Shown here: positions 16,836 through 25,228 of the stretch, piece by piece
Position numbering within the stretch: the stretch's first letter is position 1
How the letters are laid out: the number at the start of each line of letters is the position of its first letter
Program-made: the position numbers and the translations under genes
Notes under the pieces: generated by a model
Seen by the model: only the letters and a program-made list of their open reading frames with translations
Database searches by the model: none
What the model was told of the DNA's origin: nothing
Assembly: GCF_047501535.1 (NCBI RefSeq)
Contig: NZ_JAZDRJ010000009.1
Coordinates: forward strand, 1 to 64,000
Direction of reading: 5' to 3'
Length of the DNA: 64,000 bases
Origin: Yanghanlia sp047501535
GTDB lineage: Bacteria; Pseudomonadota; Gammaproteobacteria; Burkholderiales; Burkholderiaceae_B

Positions 16836-18914
16836 ATGGCTCAGGGCAACTCGAACCGCGGACGTATCAATGCAAGCTGGTGGTCGCGCAGCAGCCTCGC
16901 GACCAAACTATTCATCGTTACATCTGTGGCGACTGTGCTGGTGATGGCCACCATCGCGGTCATCATGGGTTGGCAGAACATGCAAGTGGCGCGCCAGACC
17001 GTGCATCGGGAAATGGCAACCACCATAGAAGGGGTGGATCGCTCGTTGCAACTGGCCTATACCACGGCCCGCGAGCGTGCCACGCAGTTGATTCCCGTTC
17101 TGGAACGCGAGCTTGGCGGCATCCCCGAACTGGATGGCAGCGCCAGCGACTCCGGCGTGCCCTTGCTGATAGTCAACGACACCATTATCAATGGTGACAT
17201 TGGCCATCTGCTACGCATGAACGAGAATACTGGAGCCGACCCGGCGGTGATCGTCAAAGCGCCCCAGGGTTGGGTACGGGTCGCTACCTTGCTGCGCGAC
17301 GCAGAAGGAAGCATTCGGCTCGACAGCGTGGTCGAGCCCAACGATCTGCTGGCGCGCACGCTTGACTCGGGCCGACCCTACGGCGGCCTGGTTCAGCGCA
17401 ACGGCCGCTGGTATGCCATGAGTATTCAGCCGCTTGCCGATGAGGCCGGGCAAGTGTACGGCGGTTTATCGGTGCGGGTCGATGTTCACCAGCAGGTGGT
17501 GGACGTCCTGAATCTGGTCACCCAAACCAAGGTGGCGGAATTCGGTTCGCTGGGGCTGATCGACCGCAGTCAACCAGGCCAGGAAAAGCTGGTAGCCGCC
17601 GGCGATGGTGCGACGCTGGGTCTGAGCGAATCTGCTGCCGCTGCCTTGCTCAAAAACTATTTCAGCGAGCCGGAAGGCTCGGCTCAGGTGACGCCTGCCG
17701 ATGGTGAAACCCACTTGGTTGCGTGGAAACAGATCGAAAATTGGGGCTGGGTTCTGTACGGAGTGGGTGAAGAAGACCTCTTCATGGCGGCCAGTATGCG
17801 AGCGTTGATGGTGCAAATGGCAATGATGCTGGCAGGCACTTTGCTTATTTCTTTGTTGGTGGGCTCCCTGGCGGCGCGTACGCTGCGGCCCGTCCGCGAC
17901 ATCATGGAGCGCATGGAAAGGTTGGGCAATGGGGATCTCACCGCACAAGTTCCCGCAGTCCCGCCACGCAGCCGCAATGAAATCCACGTGCTGTACGAGT
18001 ATCTTCGAGGCACGCAATCCAATTTGCAGCGTACCATAGGCACAGTGCGTTCCAGCGTTCAGGAAATCAATCTGGGCGCAGATGAGATCGCAGCCGGTAA
18101 TACCGACCTTTCCAGCCGCACGGAACAACAGGCAGCATCGCTGCAACAAACAGCGGCCAGCATGGAGCAGCTGGCGGCGGTGGTTCGGCAGAACTCGGAC
18201 AACGCTACCCAAGCCGATCAACTGGCTGCAGCAGCGTCCAGTGTGGCTGAGCAGGGCGGCAAGGCAGTGGATGATGTCGTGGAAAGTATGGGGCGAATTT
18301 CTGCCGGCTCAAACAAAATCAGTGAAATTGTCGGTGTGATTGATGGCATCGCTTTCCAGACCAACATCCTGGCGCTCAATGCTGCTGTCGAAGCGGCGCG
18401 TGCTGGAGAGCAGGGCAAGGGGTTTGCAGTCGTGGCTTCCGAAGTGCGGTCACTGGCGCAGCGCAGCGCTCAGGCGGCTCGTGAAATCAAGACGCTTATC
18501 GAAGCCTCCATCCAGGAAGTGCAAGAAGGGGAGCAACAGGTCGAGGCTGCAGGGGCAACCATGCGGGAGCTTCTTGCTTCGGTGGGGCGGGTCTCGCAGA
18601 TCATGCACGACATTTCCAGCGCTTCGGGCGAGCAAACCAGTGGTATTGAGCAAATCAATACCGCCGTCATGCAAATGGACTCCGTCACTCAGCAGAATGC
18701 CGCCTTGGTTGAAGAAGCTGCGTCGGCGGCAGAATCGCTGCGCGAACAGGCTCGCCAGCTGTCGGAGGCCGTGGCGGTTTTCAGGTTGCCCGACACCTCG
18801 GCTCATCGGGTCATAGATATCACACACGCTGCCGATGGCGATGATGAAGCGCATGCAGCAGAAGCGCTGGCTTCAGATATTGCCCCTAGGGGCGCGGCTT
18901 TGCAGCTCGGCTGA
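16836..18914 (+). CDS. Methyl-accepting chemotaxis protein with Cache-type sensor
   Basis: A 692 aa transmembrane chemoreceptor. TM1 lies around residues 25-45, a periplasmic Cache-like sensor about 46-320, TM2 about 325-347, a HAMP domain follows (AARTLRPVRDIMERMERLGNGDLTAQVP), then a signalling helix with the hairpin tip IAFQTNILALNAAVEAARAGEQGKGFAVVASEVRSLA. The C-terminus has no NWETF-like CheR-binding pentapeptide; it ends RGAALQLG. It starts at ATG 16836, preceded by GGGGAG. It lies far from the chemotaxis operon at 60 kb, so it is a dispersed receptor. The ligand is unknown; Cache receptors often bind small organic acids or amino acids. Confidence 0.9.
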   Translation: MAQGNSNRGRINASWWSRSSLATKLFIVTSVATVLVMATIAVIMGWQNMQVARQTVHREMATTIEGVDRSLQLAYTTARERATQLIPVLERELGGIPELDGSASDSGVPLLIVNDTIINGDIGHLLRMNENTGADPAVIVKAPQGWVRVATLLRDAEGSIRLDSVVEPNDLLARTLDSGRPYGGLVQRNGRWYAMSIQPLADEAGQVYGGLSVRVDVHQQVVDVLNLVTQTKVAEFGSLGLIDRSQPGQEKLVAAGDGATLGLSESAAAALLKNYFSEPEGSAQVTPADGETHLVAWKQIENWGWVLYGVGEEDLFMAASMRALMVQMAMMLAGTLLISLLVGSLAARTLRPVRDIMERMERLGNGDLTAQVPAVPPRSRNEIHVLYEYLRGTQSNLQRTIGTVRSSVQEINLGADEIAAGNTDLSSRTEQQAASLQQTAASMEQLAAVVRQNSDNATQADQLAAAASSVAEQGGKAVDDVVESMGRISAGSNKISEIVGVIDGIAFQTNILALNAAVEAARAGEQGKGFAVVASEVRSLAQRSAQAAREIKTLIEASIQEVQEGEQQVEAAGATMRELLASVGRVSQIMHDISSASGEQTSGIEQINTAVMQMDSVTQQNAALVEEAASAAESLREQARQLSEAVAVFRLPDTSAHRVIDITHAADGDDEAHAAEALASDIAPRGAALQLG

Positions 18915-18967
18915 CCGCCGTGCCAAAGCCCAAACCTAGTGGTTTTTGGTGAGGTAAAGCGGAATAA

Positions 18968-19008
18968 ACCGCGACATGCACAGCCTCAGCGGCCCGACAT
19001 GTCGCGGT
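18968..19008. repeat. 11-bp perfect inverted repeat between convergent genes
   Basis: ACCGCGACATG (18968-18978) and CATGTCGCGGT (18998-19008) are perfect complements separated by 19 bp, with further partial pairing (GAGGT/ACCTC) outside. It sits between the chemoreceptor stop and the convergent gene at 19030. Without a T-run on either strand it may be a bidirectional Rho-dependent or stem-loop mRNA end rather than a classical terminator. Confidence 0.5.
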
Positions 19009-19029
19009 ACCACCTCTCTCTGAGAGGGT

Positions 19030-19563
19030 TTAATAATATTGCGCGACGACCTGTTTAAAGGCTTCTTCCGCTGATTTTCCGGCTCGCATTAGTTGGCTGA
19101 TTTCCCCCGCATATTGCGAAATATCTTCTGGGAGATCAGCGCGATTGGCGCGGTAATACGCGTATTTTTCTTGCTCGACCGTGTCGACCACAGGGGCGGG
19201 CGCTGCAACACGGCGTCGCGTGCTTGAGCTGCTACCGGCGGCGGAAGAGCGCGAGGCGGAGGTTTTGCGGGGGCTGCGTTTGCCTGCTATGGCATCGCGT
19301 ACGGCGTCAAGCGAATAGACGGGCGACAGGGTTTCAGCGACGTTGCCTGCTTCATTCAGATGCAGCAGAAAGTGCTTGCCATCAAACCCCATTTTGCGTC
19401 CGCCCCTGCCAATGACATGGTAGACGGGGTGCTTGCTATGGCCGGGAAGTTCAAACTGAACCTGGTCTCCGTAGGATTCCATGCGTTCCATGACTTCTTT
19501 GAGATAATCGGCGGATAACGATTCAAGCGTGCCATTCCAGCGCTTTGTACGGGTAGTGCTCAA
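19030..19563 (-). CDS. Hypothetical protein, basic Ser/Ala-rich middle
   Basis: A 177 aa cytoplasmic protein that I do not recognise. Three parts can be seen. Residues 1-95 form a compact domain (DYLKEVMERMESYGDQVQFELPG, MGFDGKHFLLHLNEAGN). Residues 96-125 form a basic, Ser-rich linker (KRSPRKTSASRSS...TRRRV). The C-terminal helical part is about 126-177 (DTVEQEKYAYYRANRADLPEDISQYAGEI). The basic linker suggests nucleic-acid contact, but no DNA-binding motif is clear and it is not a recognisable H-NS. Its promoter region is shared with the divergent gene at 19741. Confidence 0.6.
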   Translation of the reverse strand: MSTTRTKRWNGTLESLSADYLKEVMERMESYGDQVQFELPGHSKHPVYHVIGRGGRKMGFDGKHFLLHLNEAGNVAETLSPVYSLDAVRDAIAGKRSPRKTSASRSSAAGSSSSTRRRVAAPAPVVDTVEQEKYAYYRANRADLPEDISQYAGEISQLMRAGKSAEEAFKQVVAQYY

Positions 19564-19740
19564 GATGGGTGTCCAACGTAAAACTTTGTGGGGGGATAAA
19601 TTGTACGCCCATCAGTCTGCATGGATAAAGAAAATTTCGATGCTAATCATTCATAAAGGCTGTTTGTGGCCAACCTGACCGGCGCTCGGATGCTATTCTT
19701 TACTGTTTGATTGAGATTTTTCCCGAGGAGCGCATTAAAC

Positions 19741-20211
19741 ATGCAAGGCTGGAAACGCAGGGTGGTGTACGTCACGCTGTATGAAGGAATCGCCATTGTG
19801 CTGACTGGCGCCGTGCTGTTCTTGTTGGGGCATGGGCTCACGCATTCTCTGGTCGCTTCCGTTGGGGCGTCTGTGTTGGCTGTTCTGTGGAATCTGATTT
19901 TCAACGCCATGTTCGAGGCGTGGGAACGCCGTCAGACAGTGAAAGGTCGCAGCATCGCGCGGCGCATAGCCCATGCTATTGGTTTTGAAGGCGGCTTGGT
20001 GCTTTCCATTGTGCCTTTTTTTGCCTGGTGGCTGGAAGTCAGCCTTTGGCAGGCGTTTGTGATGGATCTGGGCTTTATTGTGTTCTTCCTGGTCTACACC
20101 TTTGTCTTCGCCTGGTGCTTTGACAAAGTGTTTGGTCTGCCTGCCTCAGCCATGCCTGCGCCTGTTACGCCGCAGGGCACGCCCGCACCCGTGTGTTCCG
20201 TCGGCCCATAG
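19741..20211 (+). CDS. PACE-family multidrug/biocide efflux transporter
   Basis: A 156 aa membrane protein with four helices in two tandem bacterial-transmembrane-pair units, the architecture of PACE pumps such as Acinetobacter AceI (chlorhexidine efflux). VYVTLYEGIAIVLTG places Glu15 at the position known to be essential in AceI, and WNLIFNAMFEAWERRQ and the second-half FEGGLVLSIVPFFAWWL/DLGFIVFFLVYTFVFAW match the family. The ATG at 19741 is chosen over an upstream in-frame ATG because of the GAGGAG sequence just upstream. Substrates are inferred. Confidence 0.88.
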   Translation: MQGWKRRVVYVTLYEGIAIVLTGAVLFLLGHGLTHSLVASVGASVLAVLWNLIFNAMFEAWERRQTVKGRSIARRIAHAIGFEGGLVLSIVPFFAWWLEVSLWQAFVMDLGFIVFFLVYTFVFAWCFDKVFGLPASAMPAPVTPQGTPAPVCSVGP

Positions 20212-20224
20212 TTAAAGCGGTTGA

Positions 20225-20734
20225 ATGATGTCTAGCTCTCACGAATCACGCCTGACTTCCGAGTTGCGCCGCCTATTATCCACTCGCCGTACGGCTGCCT
20301 TGGGCACATTGAGCGCCGATGGCCAGCCGTATGTTTCCATGACGCCGTACGCCATTGACACAAGGCAGGCTTGCTTGGTGATTCTAATTAGTGGGCTGGC
20401 GGCTCACACCCGGCATATCCGAGAACATCCCCAGGTGTCATTGTTGATCAGCGATGCGGAAGAGCAAGGGCAGCCTGTGCATGCTTTAGGCCGCCTCACC
20501 ATAGAGGCGGATGCGCAGTTGGCAGAACCGGGTTCTGATGATGCCGGGGCGCTGGCACAAGCCTATTTGAAGCGCTTCCCCGAAGCGGAACAAATCGGCG
20601 CCTTGCCCGACTTCCGCTATGTGACACTGGCGCCGCGGGCGATTCGCCAAATCGCCGGGTTTGGCGCGGCGCGGGATGTCAGCCTGGAAGAATTCCAGCG
20701 CTTGTTGCAGCGAGTGGGTGGGTCAGGCGGTTGA
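20225..20734 (+). CDS. HugZ-like FMN/haem-binding split-barrel protein
   Basis: A 169 aa protein of the pyridoxamine-5-phosphate-oxidase-like split-barrel fold. RRLLSTRRTAALGTLSADGQPYVSMTPYAID and HTRHIREHPQVSLLISD are typical of HugZ-type proteins, and FRYVTLAPRAIRQIAGFGAARD of the strand region near the ligand pocket. HugZ relatives degrade haem; others bind flavins. The C-terminal helical haem-binding extension of HugZ is lacking, so a flavin role is equally possible. It follows the PACE gene by 13 bp, and its 3' end overlaps the convergent gene at 20723 by 12 bp. Confidence 0.7.
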   Translation: MMSSSHESRLTSELRRLLSTRRTAALGTLSADGQPYVSMTPYAIDTRQACLVILISGLAAHTRHIREHPQVSLLISDAEEQGQPVHALGRLTIEADAQLAEPGSDDAGALAQAYLKRFPEAEQIGALPDFRYVTLAPRAIRQIAGFGAARDVSLEEFQRLLQRVGGSGG

Positions 20735-21151
20735 ACCTAGCACACTGGCCCGGTCAACCACTTGGGTTTCCACGTATTCCAGCATGCGGGTATCGAATAG
20801 TTTAAGAAATACACCCAGCGGGTTGCTGTCGGGGTAGGCCCAGCCTGCAAGGTTGGCGGCGATGGCACTGGCTTGCAAGAGTTCGTCTTCAGTCACCCAC
20901 AATTCGTATTTTTTTAGCAATGCCTGAACGTCGGCAGGGCTGCGCACTGCAGGCAGAGTGAGATCGCGGTTAAGGCGATACACAAACACCCGTGGTGAGC
21001 CACTGCGGTTACGCAAAGCCTGGTTCTGAGCCAGTTCGAGGGTGGTGGTCAGCCAGAACGCATGGCGGCCTGTAACGGAGACTTCGTCGGCTTCGGCACG
21101 ATCAGTACCGTGGTAAACCAGAGTGCCGGCGGGAAAGGTCAATTCGGACAT
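20723..21151 (-). CDS. Hypothetical protein with ADP-ribosyltransferase-like N-terminal motif
   Basis: A 142 aa protein of unknown function. LVYHGTDRAE (residues 11-20) followed by RHAFWLTTTLELAQNQA (about 28-44) resembles the first two motifs of ART-fold proteins: a Y-H-G-T strand for NAD binding and an F-x-T/S-x-x-x-x-A strand-helix. No clear catalytic Glu/Gln motif is obvious in the third position; the C-terminal half (VFVYRLN...LGVFLKLFDTRMLEYVETQ) is compatible with the remaining strands. It could be an inactive or divergent ART-like enzyme, or a chance resemblance. No partner antitoxin adjoins it; its 3' end overlaps the HugZ-like gene. Confidence 0.55.
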   Translation of the reverse strand: MSELTFPAGTLVYHGTDRAEADEVSVTGRHAFWLTTTLELAQNQALRNRSGSPRVFVYRLNRDLTLPAVRSPADVQALLKKYELWVTEDELLQASAIAANLAGWAYPDSNPLGVFLKLFDTRMLEYVETQVVDRASVLGSTA

Positions 21152-21291
21152 GGTGGATGCCCCTTTTTTATTGAGAAATTATGGAAATAGGGTGCTCCCA
21201 TTTTCTCTGAAAAAAATGGTTTAGTGAAGGAGGGTAACGCTGAAGGGGATAAAAGGCGCGTGCGCGGATGGCATGGCCACGCGCAGGTGAC

Positions 21292-21367
21292 TGGTGCCGG
21301 CAAGAGGAGTCGAACCCCCGACCTTCGCATTACGAATGCGCTGCTCTACCAACTGAGCTATGCCGGC
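21292..21367 (-). tRNA. tRNA-Thr(CGT)
   Basis: On the minus strand the cloverleaf folds fully: acceptor GCCGGCA/TGCCGGC, D-arm GCTCAGTTGGTAGAGC, anticodon loop TTCGTAA (anticodon CGT, reading ACG) and a TTCGACT T-loop. The 3' CCA is encoded in the DNA. Confidence 0.97.
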
Positions 21368-21400
21368 CCATTCTGGGAAGCCAGAATTATACACAGAATT

Positions 21401-22510
21401 TTATTTTCGAATGGAGTATTCCTGTTCTTGGCCAAGAGCGCGGTTTTTCGCCCCTTCTTGGTTGAGCTTGACGGCGGAGGGGAAGAGATCCCAGGCGGCG
21501 ATGAACAGGGCGGCCGACAGCGGGCCGATGACAAAACCGTTCAGGCCGAACACGGCCAGCCCCCCCAGCGTGGAGACCAGGATGATCCAGTCAGGCAGCT
21601 TGGTGTCTTTGCCTACCAGTATCGGGCGCAGGATGTTGTCGATCAGGCCGATGACAAGCACACCGAACAAGGTAAGCACAATGCCTTGCAGGATTGCACC
21701 GCTCGCGAGGAAATAGATGGCGACGGGGGCCCAGATGAGGGCTGCACCGACAGCGGGCAGCAACGACAGCAATGTCATGACCACGCCCCAGAGCAAAGCG
21801 CCCTGTATCCCTAAAACCCAGAAGATCAGGCCACCCAGCGTGCCTTGGGTGATGGCGACAACGATATTGCCTTTCACCGTAGCGCGGATCACAGTGGCGA
21901 ACTTGCGTATCAGGTGCTGCTTGTGTTCCTCGCTCAGTGGTATGACTTGCTTGCTGAGGCGAGCCAGGTCGGCGCCGTCGCGCAACAAGAAGAACAATAC
22001 GTACAGCATGACGCCCAGCCCGATCAGCAGTTGAGCCGTGTTTTGCCCCAGACTCACCGCCTGGGTGGCAATGAACTTCCCGCCTGCCAGAGCACCTTGA
22101 GTCAGTTTTTCCTGAATGCTCATCATGTCGCCAATGCCCAGATAACTCAGCACGGTATGCACCGAAGGGGGCATGGCGTCAACAATCTGGGTGAAGTAGA
22201 GCCCTAGGTTGAGCTCACCCGAACTGATACGTTTATAGGAATTGGCAATCTCCTGAATTAGCGCACCGCTGATGATAATCATCGGAATAATGACGATCAG
22301 CAAGACGATCAGAAGCGTGACGACTGCGGCCAGGTTACTGCGGCCCTTGAACTTCAGACAGAGCCGCCTTTGAATGGGATGAAAAATCACTGCCAGCGTT
22401 GTGGCCCAGAATAGGGCGGCATAGTAGGGCAGCAAAATCCATATGAAACCCACGGTGACAAGCACCAGCATCACAATGAAGCTACGAAAGTACAAGCTCG
22501 AATTTCTCAT
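21401..22510 (-). CDS. AI-2E family transporter (PerM/YdiK-like permease)
   Basis: A 369 aa polytopic membrane protein with eight predicted helices of the AI-2E/PerM (UPF0118) family. Diagnostic parts are the N-terminal FWATTLAVIFHPIQRRL and the C-terminal LIDNILRPILVGKDTKLPDWIILVSTLGGLAVFGLNGFVIGPL, a strongly conserved family block. Members export autoinducer-2, act as Na+/H+ antiporters or have unknown substrates; nothing here decides. The ATG at 22510 is used because the upstream frame encodes an unlikely Arg/Pro-rich extension. Confidence 0.85.
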   Translation of the reverse strand: MRNSSLYFRSFIVMLVLVTVGFIWILLPYYAALFWATTLAVIFHPIQRRLCLKFKGRSNLAAVVTLLIVLLIVIIPMIIISGALIQEIANSYKRISSGELNLGLYFTQIVDAMPPSVHTVLSYLGIGDMMSIQEKLTQGALAGGKFIATQAVSLGQNTAQLLIGLGVMLYVLFFLLRDGADLARLSKQVIPLSEEHKQHLIRKFATVIRATVKGNIVVAITQGTLGGLIFWVLGIQGALLWGVVMTLLSLLPAVGAALIWAPVAIYFLASGAILQGIVLTLFGVLVIGLIDNILRPILVGKDTKLPDWIILVSTLGGLAVFGLNGFVIGPLSAALFIAAWDLFPSAVKLNQEGAKNRALGQEQEYSIRK

Positions 22511-22780
22511 TCGGCATCCGGCAATTAAGATAAAAGGGTTCCGGTGTCGGTCTGGCGCCTTGCGCAGCACGTGGCCGGGAGTGGAAATTCTATGCTGAAT
22601 CGGGCGCTTGCGCTCGTTGCTTGGGGTCGCCAGGGGCCTGATTTCGGCACAGAAAGGCTCGTCCAGTCGAGAACCCATGCGTTATGATCGTGTTGGCGAT
22701 GTTTCAAGAATCGATATTTTCTTACCTAAGTATCGATTACACGCTGGTTGCAGCGTACAACAAGAGCAAGGAGTACACGC

Positions 22781-24448
22781 ATGACCACCTCTCCCGCCCA
22801 AGAGCCTCAATCCGATAAGCCTGCTGTGGGCCCGGATGGCATTCCAGCCCCTTCAGGTGAAACCAACCTGATCGATACCGATTATGTCGTGGGCCAAGAC
22901 AATTTCTCCGGGAAACTATTCATCCAGCTGGATATCCACAGCAAAGTTTTTTTAATTTCATCGGGTGCGATTCTGCTGTTTGTGTTGTTGACACTCGCAT
23001 TCCAAGACGAAGCGCTAGCGGTGTTTACTAGCATGCGTGGCTGGCTTACCAGCAATATGGCTGGCTTCCTGTTGCTGGCGGGGAACGTGTTTGTCGTATT
23101 TAGCCTGGCGTTGATTATTTCTCCATTAGGCAAGGTGCGACTCGGGGGCCCAGAAGCCGTACCTGATTACTCCTACACGGGCTGGTTTTCCATGCTGTTC
23201 GCAGCCGGCATGGGCATCGGGCTGATGTTTTATGGCGTGGCCGAGCCCATGTCACATTTCACTGCCTCGCAAGGAGGCGTGGTAGTAGGAGAGGACGGCG
23301 TGCGTACGGATTGGGCGCCTTTGAGTGGCGCTGCAGGCGATGCGCAAGCCGCGCTGAGCTTGGGCATGGCGGCCACCATCTTCCACTGGGGGCTGCACCC
23401 TTGGGCCATTTATGCCATTGTCTCCCTGGCATTGGCGCTATTTTCCTTCAACAAAGGCCTGCCGTTGAGCATGCGTTCGATTTTTTACCCGCTGCTGGGT
23501 GAAAGAGTCTGGGGCTGGCCCGGCCATATCGTCGATATTCTTGCTGTGTTTGCCACCATGTTCGGTTTGGTGACTTCCCTCGGTATCGGGGCACAGCAGG
23601 CCAGCGGCGGGCTTGAACTGTTATTCGGCATACCCGGTACTGACTTCAGCATGGTGTTGCTGATTATCGCCATCACCGCCGTTGCAATATGGTCTGTGGT
23701 GGCTGGCGTGGATAAGGGTGTACAGCAACTTTCCAAACTGAACATGTTCCTGGCCTTTTTGCTGCTGATCTTTGTCATTGTGATTGGGCCAACTCTGGGA
23801 ATTTTGAAAGGGTTTTTCGGCAATCTATGGTCTTATGCCACCCATTTTCCTGCCTTATCCAACCCGTTTGGCCGCGAAGACCGTAATTTCGTGGAAGGCT
23901 GGACGGCGTTTTACTGGGCGTGGTGGATTAGTTGGTCGCCCTTCGTTGGCATGTTTATCGCGCGTATCAGCCGAGGCCGAACCGTACGGGAATTCCTGGT
24001 GGCGGTGTTACTCGTGCCGTCATTAGTGTCTGTGCTGTGGATGACTGCCTTCGGTGGTACTGCCATTCATCAGGTGATTGCTGAAAACTTCACCGGTGTA
24101 CAGGAAGCGGCGTTAGAACTCCAACTTTTTGCCATGCTGGGGCAGTATCCTTTAGCGTCAATTTCATCGTTTGTCGGTGTTGTACTCGTGATTATGTTCT
24201 TCATCACGTCGTCCGACTCCGGCTCGTTGGTGATCGATACCATTACGGCAGGCGGGAAGATCAATGCTCCCGTCTCTCAGCGTGTGTTCTGGGCGGTGTT
24301 GGAAGGCGTCCTGGCGATTGCGCTCTTGCTGGGCGGTGGGCTGATTGCTTTGCAAGCGATGGCAGTATCCACGGGGCTACCGTTTACTGTGGTCTTGCTG
24401 GTGGGGTGTATCGCTATCGTCAAGGGCTTGCTCAGCGAACCGCGCTGA
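22781..24448 (+). CDS. BCCT family compatible-solute transporter
   Basis: A 555 aa secondary transporter of the betaine/carnitine/choline family with twelve helices. The family blocks FAAGMGIGLMFYGVAEPMSHF and YWAWWISWSPFVGMFIARISRGRTVREF are intact, the latter carrying the tryptophan cage and the amphipathic interfacial helix. The N-terminal tail of about 45 residues is hydrophilic. The ATG at 22781 follows AAGGAG. No choline-oxidation genes (betA/betB) are close, so the substrate (glycine betaine, choline or similar) is unresolved. Confidence 0.9.
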   Translation: MTTSPAQEPQSDKPAVGPDGIPAPSGETNLIDTDYVVGQDNFSGKLFIQLDIHSKVFLISSGAILLFVLLTLAFQDEALAVFTSMRGWLTSNMAGFLLLAGNVFVVFSLALIISPLGKVRLGGPEAVPDYSYTGWFSMLFAAGMGIGLMFYGVAEPMSHFTASQGGVVVGEDGVRTDWAPLSGAAGDAQAALSLGMAATIFHWGLHPWAIYAIVSLALALFSFNKGLPLSMRSIFYPLLGERVWGWPGHIVDILAVFATMFGLVTSLGIGAQQASGGLELLFGIPGTDFSMVLLIIAITAVAIWSVVAGVDKGVQQLSKLNMFLAFLLLIFVIVIGPTLGILKGFFGNLWSYATHFPALSNPFGREDRNFVEGWTAFYWAWWISWSPFVGMFIARISRGRTVREFLVAVLLVPSLVSVLWMTAFGGTAIHQVIAENFTGVQEAALELQLFAMLGQYPLASISSFVGVVLVIMFFITSSDSGSLVIDTITAGGKINAPVSQRVFWAVLEGVLAIALLLGGGLIALQAMAVSTGLPFTVVLLVGCIAIVKGLLSEPR

Positions 24449-24469
24449 TTCCTCGCGATGCGCTTCATG

Positions 24470-24509
24470 AAGCGGGCGGGTGTGGCAAAGGGGCTGCACC
24501 CGCCCGCTT
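24470..24509. terminator. Stem-loop terminator after the BCCT gene
   Basis: AAGCGGGCGGGTG (24470-24482) and CACCCGCCCGCTT (24497-24509) form a perfect 13-bp GC-rich stem with a 14-nt loop. It lies between the convergent BCCT and exonuclease genes. Only a short T-rich run (TTTCTGTT) follows on the plus strand. Confidence 0.65.
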
Positions 24510-24514
24510 TCTGT

Positions 24515-25228
24515 TCAAAGCCAGAGCGAGCCGACCGGCTGTTCGGGCGAGAAATGTGTGGCCACCTGTGCCTGCAGCAGTTCTGCGGTGGCTAGGGCGT
24601 CTGTTAGTGCGTGGTGGGCGGTGTAAGCGGGCAGGTTGTAGCGGCTGCGGCTGTCGGCCAGGCGGATAGAAAGCGGCTGCTTGCCGAATAAGCGCAGTAG
24701 CCAGGCGGGCTTGCGCCTGGGATGCAGCTTGGCTTCGATTTGCATGGTGTCCAGCAGCGGAAACTGCAGGCCTTCGCCCAGGCACTGCCGCACGGCCCTA
24801 TCGAGAAAAGCACGTTCTATCGGGTGGTAGTGCACCACAGCGATTTTTCCGGCCAGCTTGCCCAGGAAGATTTCCAAGATTTCGTCAAAGCGGGGCGCCT
24901 GGAGGATATCGCTGTGGGTGATATGGTGGAAGGTGACAGATTCCGGCACCAGGTCGCCGCGTGGGCGAACCACCTGATGCCAGGCTTGGTCACTACGGAT
25001 ACGTGCCAGTGTCAGGGGGATCAGCCCCAGGCTGACGACAGCATGAGTGCGGGCATCCAAGCCTGTGGTTTCAACATCCAGAGCCATGAATTCGATGTCT
25101 TCCAGCGGCGTGTCGGCAGCCGGCCAATCGGCTTGATAAAAGCGTTTCAAGGCGGGGTGCCGTGCCTGGGAGGCCATGTTTTTCATGTAAGCCGCCCAAT
25201 CGGTTTGTTTGTTCCTGACTTGCTTCAT
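24515..25228 (-). CDS. DnaQ-like 3'-5' exonuclease
   Basis: A 237 aa exonuclease domain protein of the DEDDh class. The catalytic residues are present: Asp51 and Glu53 in LDVETTGLD, Asp143 in the RAFLD segment, and the pair His205/Asp210 in HHALTDALA. It overlaps the end of the DUF294/CBS gene upstream (ATGA at 25225-25228), so the two are probably co-translated. This pairing of an exonuclease with a cNMP-CBS-DUF294 protein occurs in many proteobacteria, but its joint role is not established. It is not the replicative epsilon subunit; length and context differ. Confidence 0.85.
   Translation of the reverse strand: MKQVRNKQTDWAAYMKNMASQARHPALKRFYQADWPAADTPLEDIEFMALDVETTGLDARTHAVVSLGLIPLTLARIRSDQAWHQVVRPRGDLVPESVTFHHITHSDILQAPRFDEILEIFLGKLAGKIAVVHYHPIERAFLDRAVRQCLGEGLQFPLLDTMQIEAKLHPRRKPAWLLRLFGKQPLSIRLADSRSRYNLPAYTAHHALTDALATAELLQAQVATHFSPEQPVGSLWL

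Noticed and set aside
19030..19563. H-NS-like nucleoid protein
   Set aside because: The basic Ser-rich linker suggested it, but the H-NS DNA-binding motif is absent.
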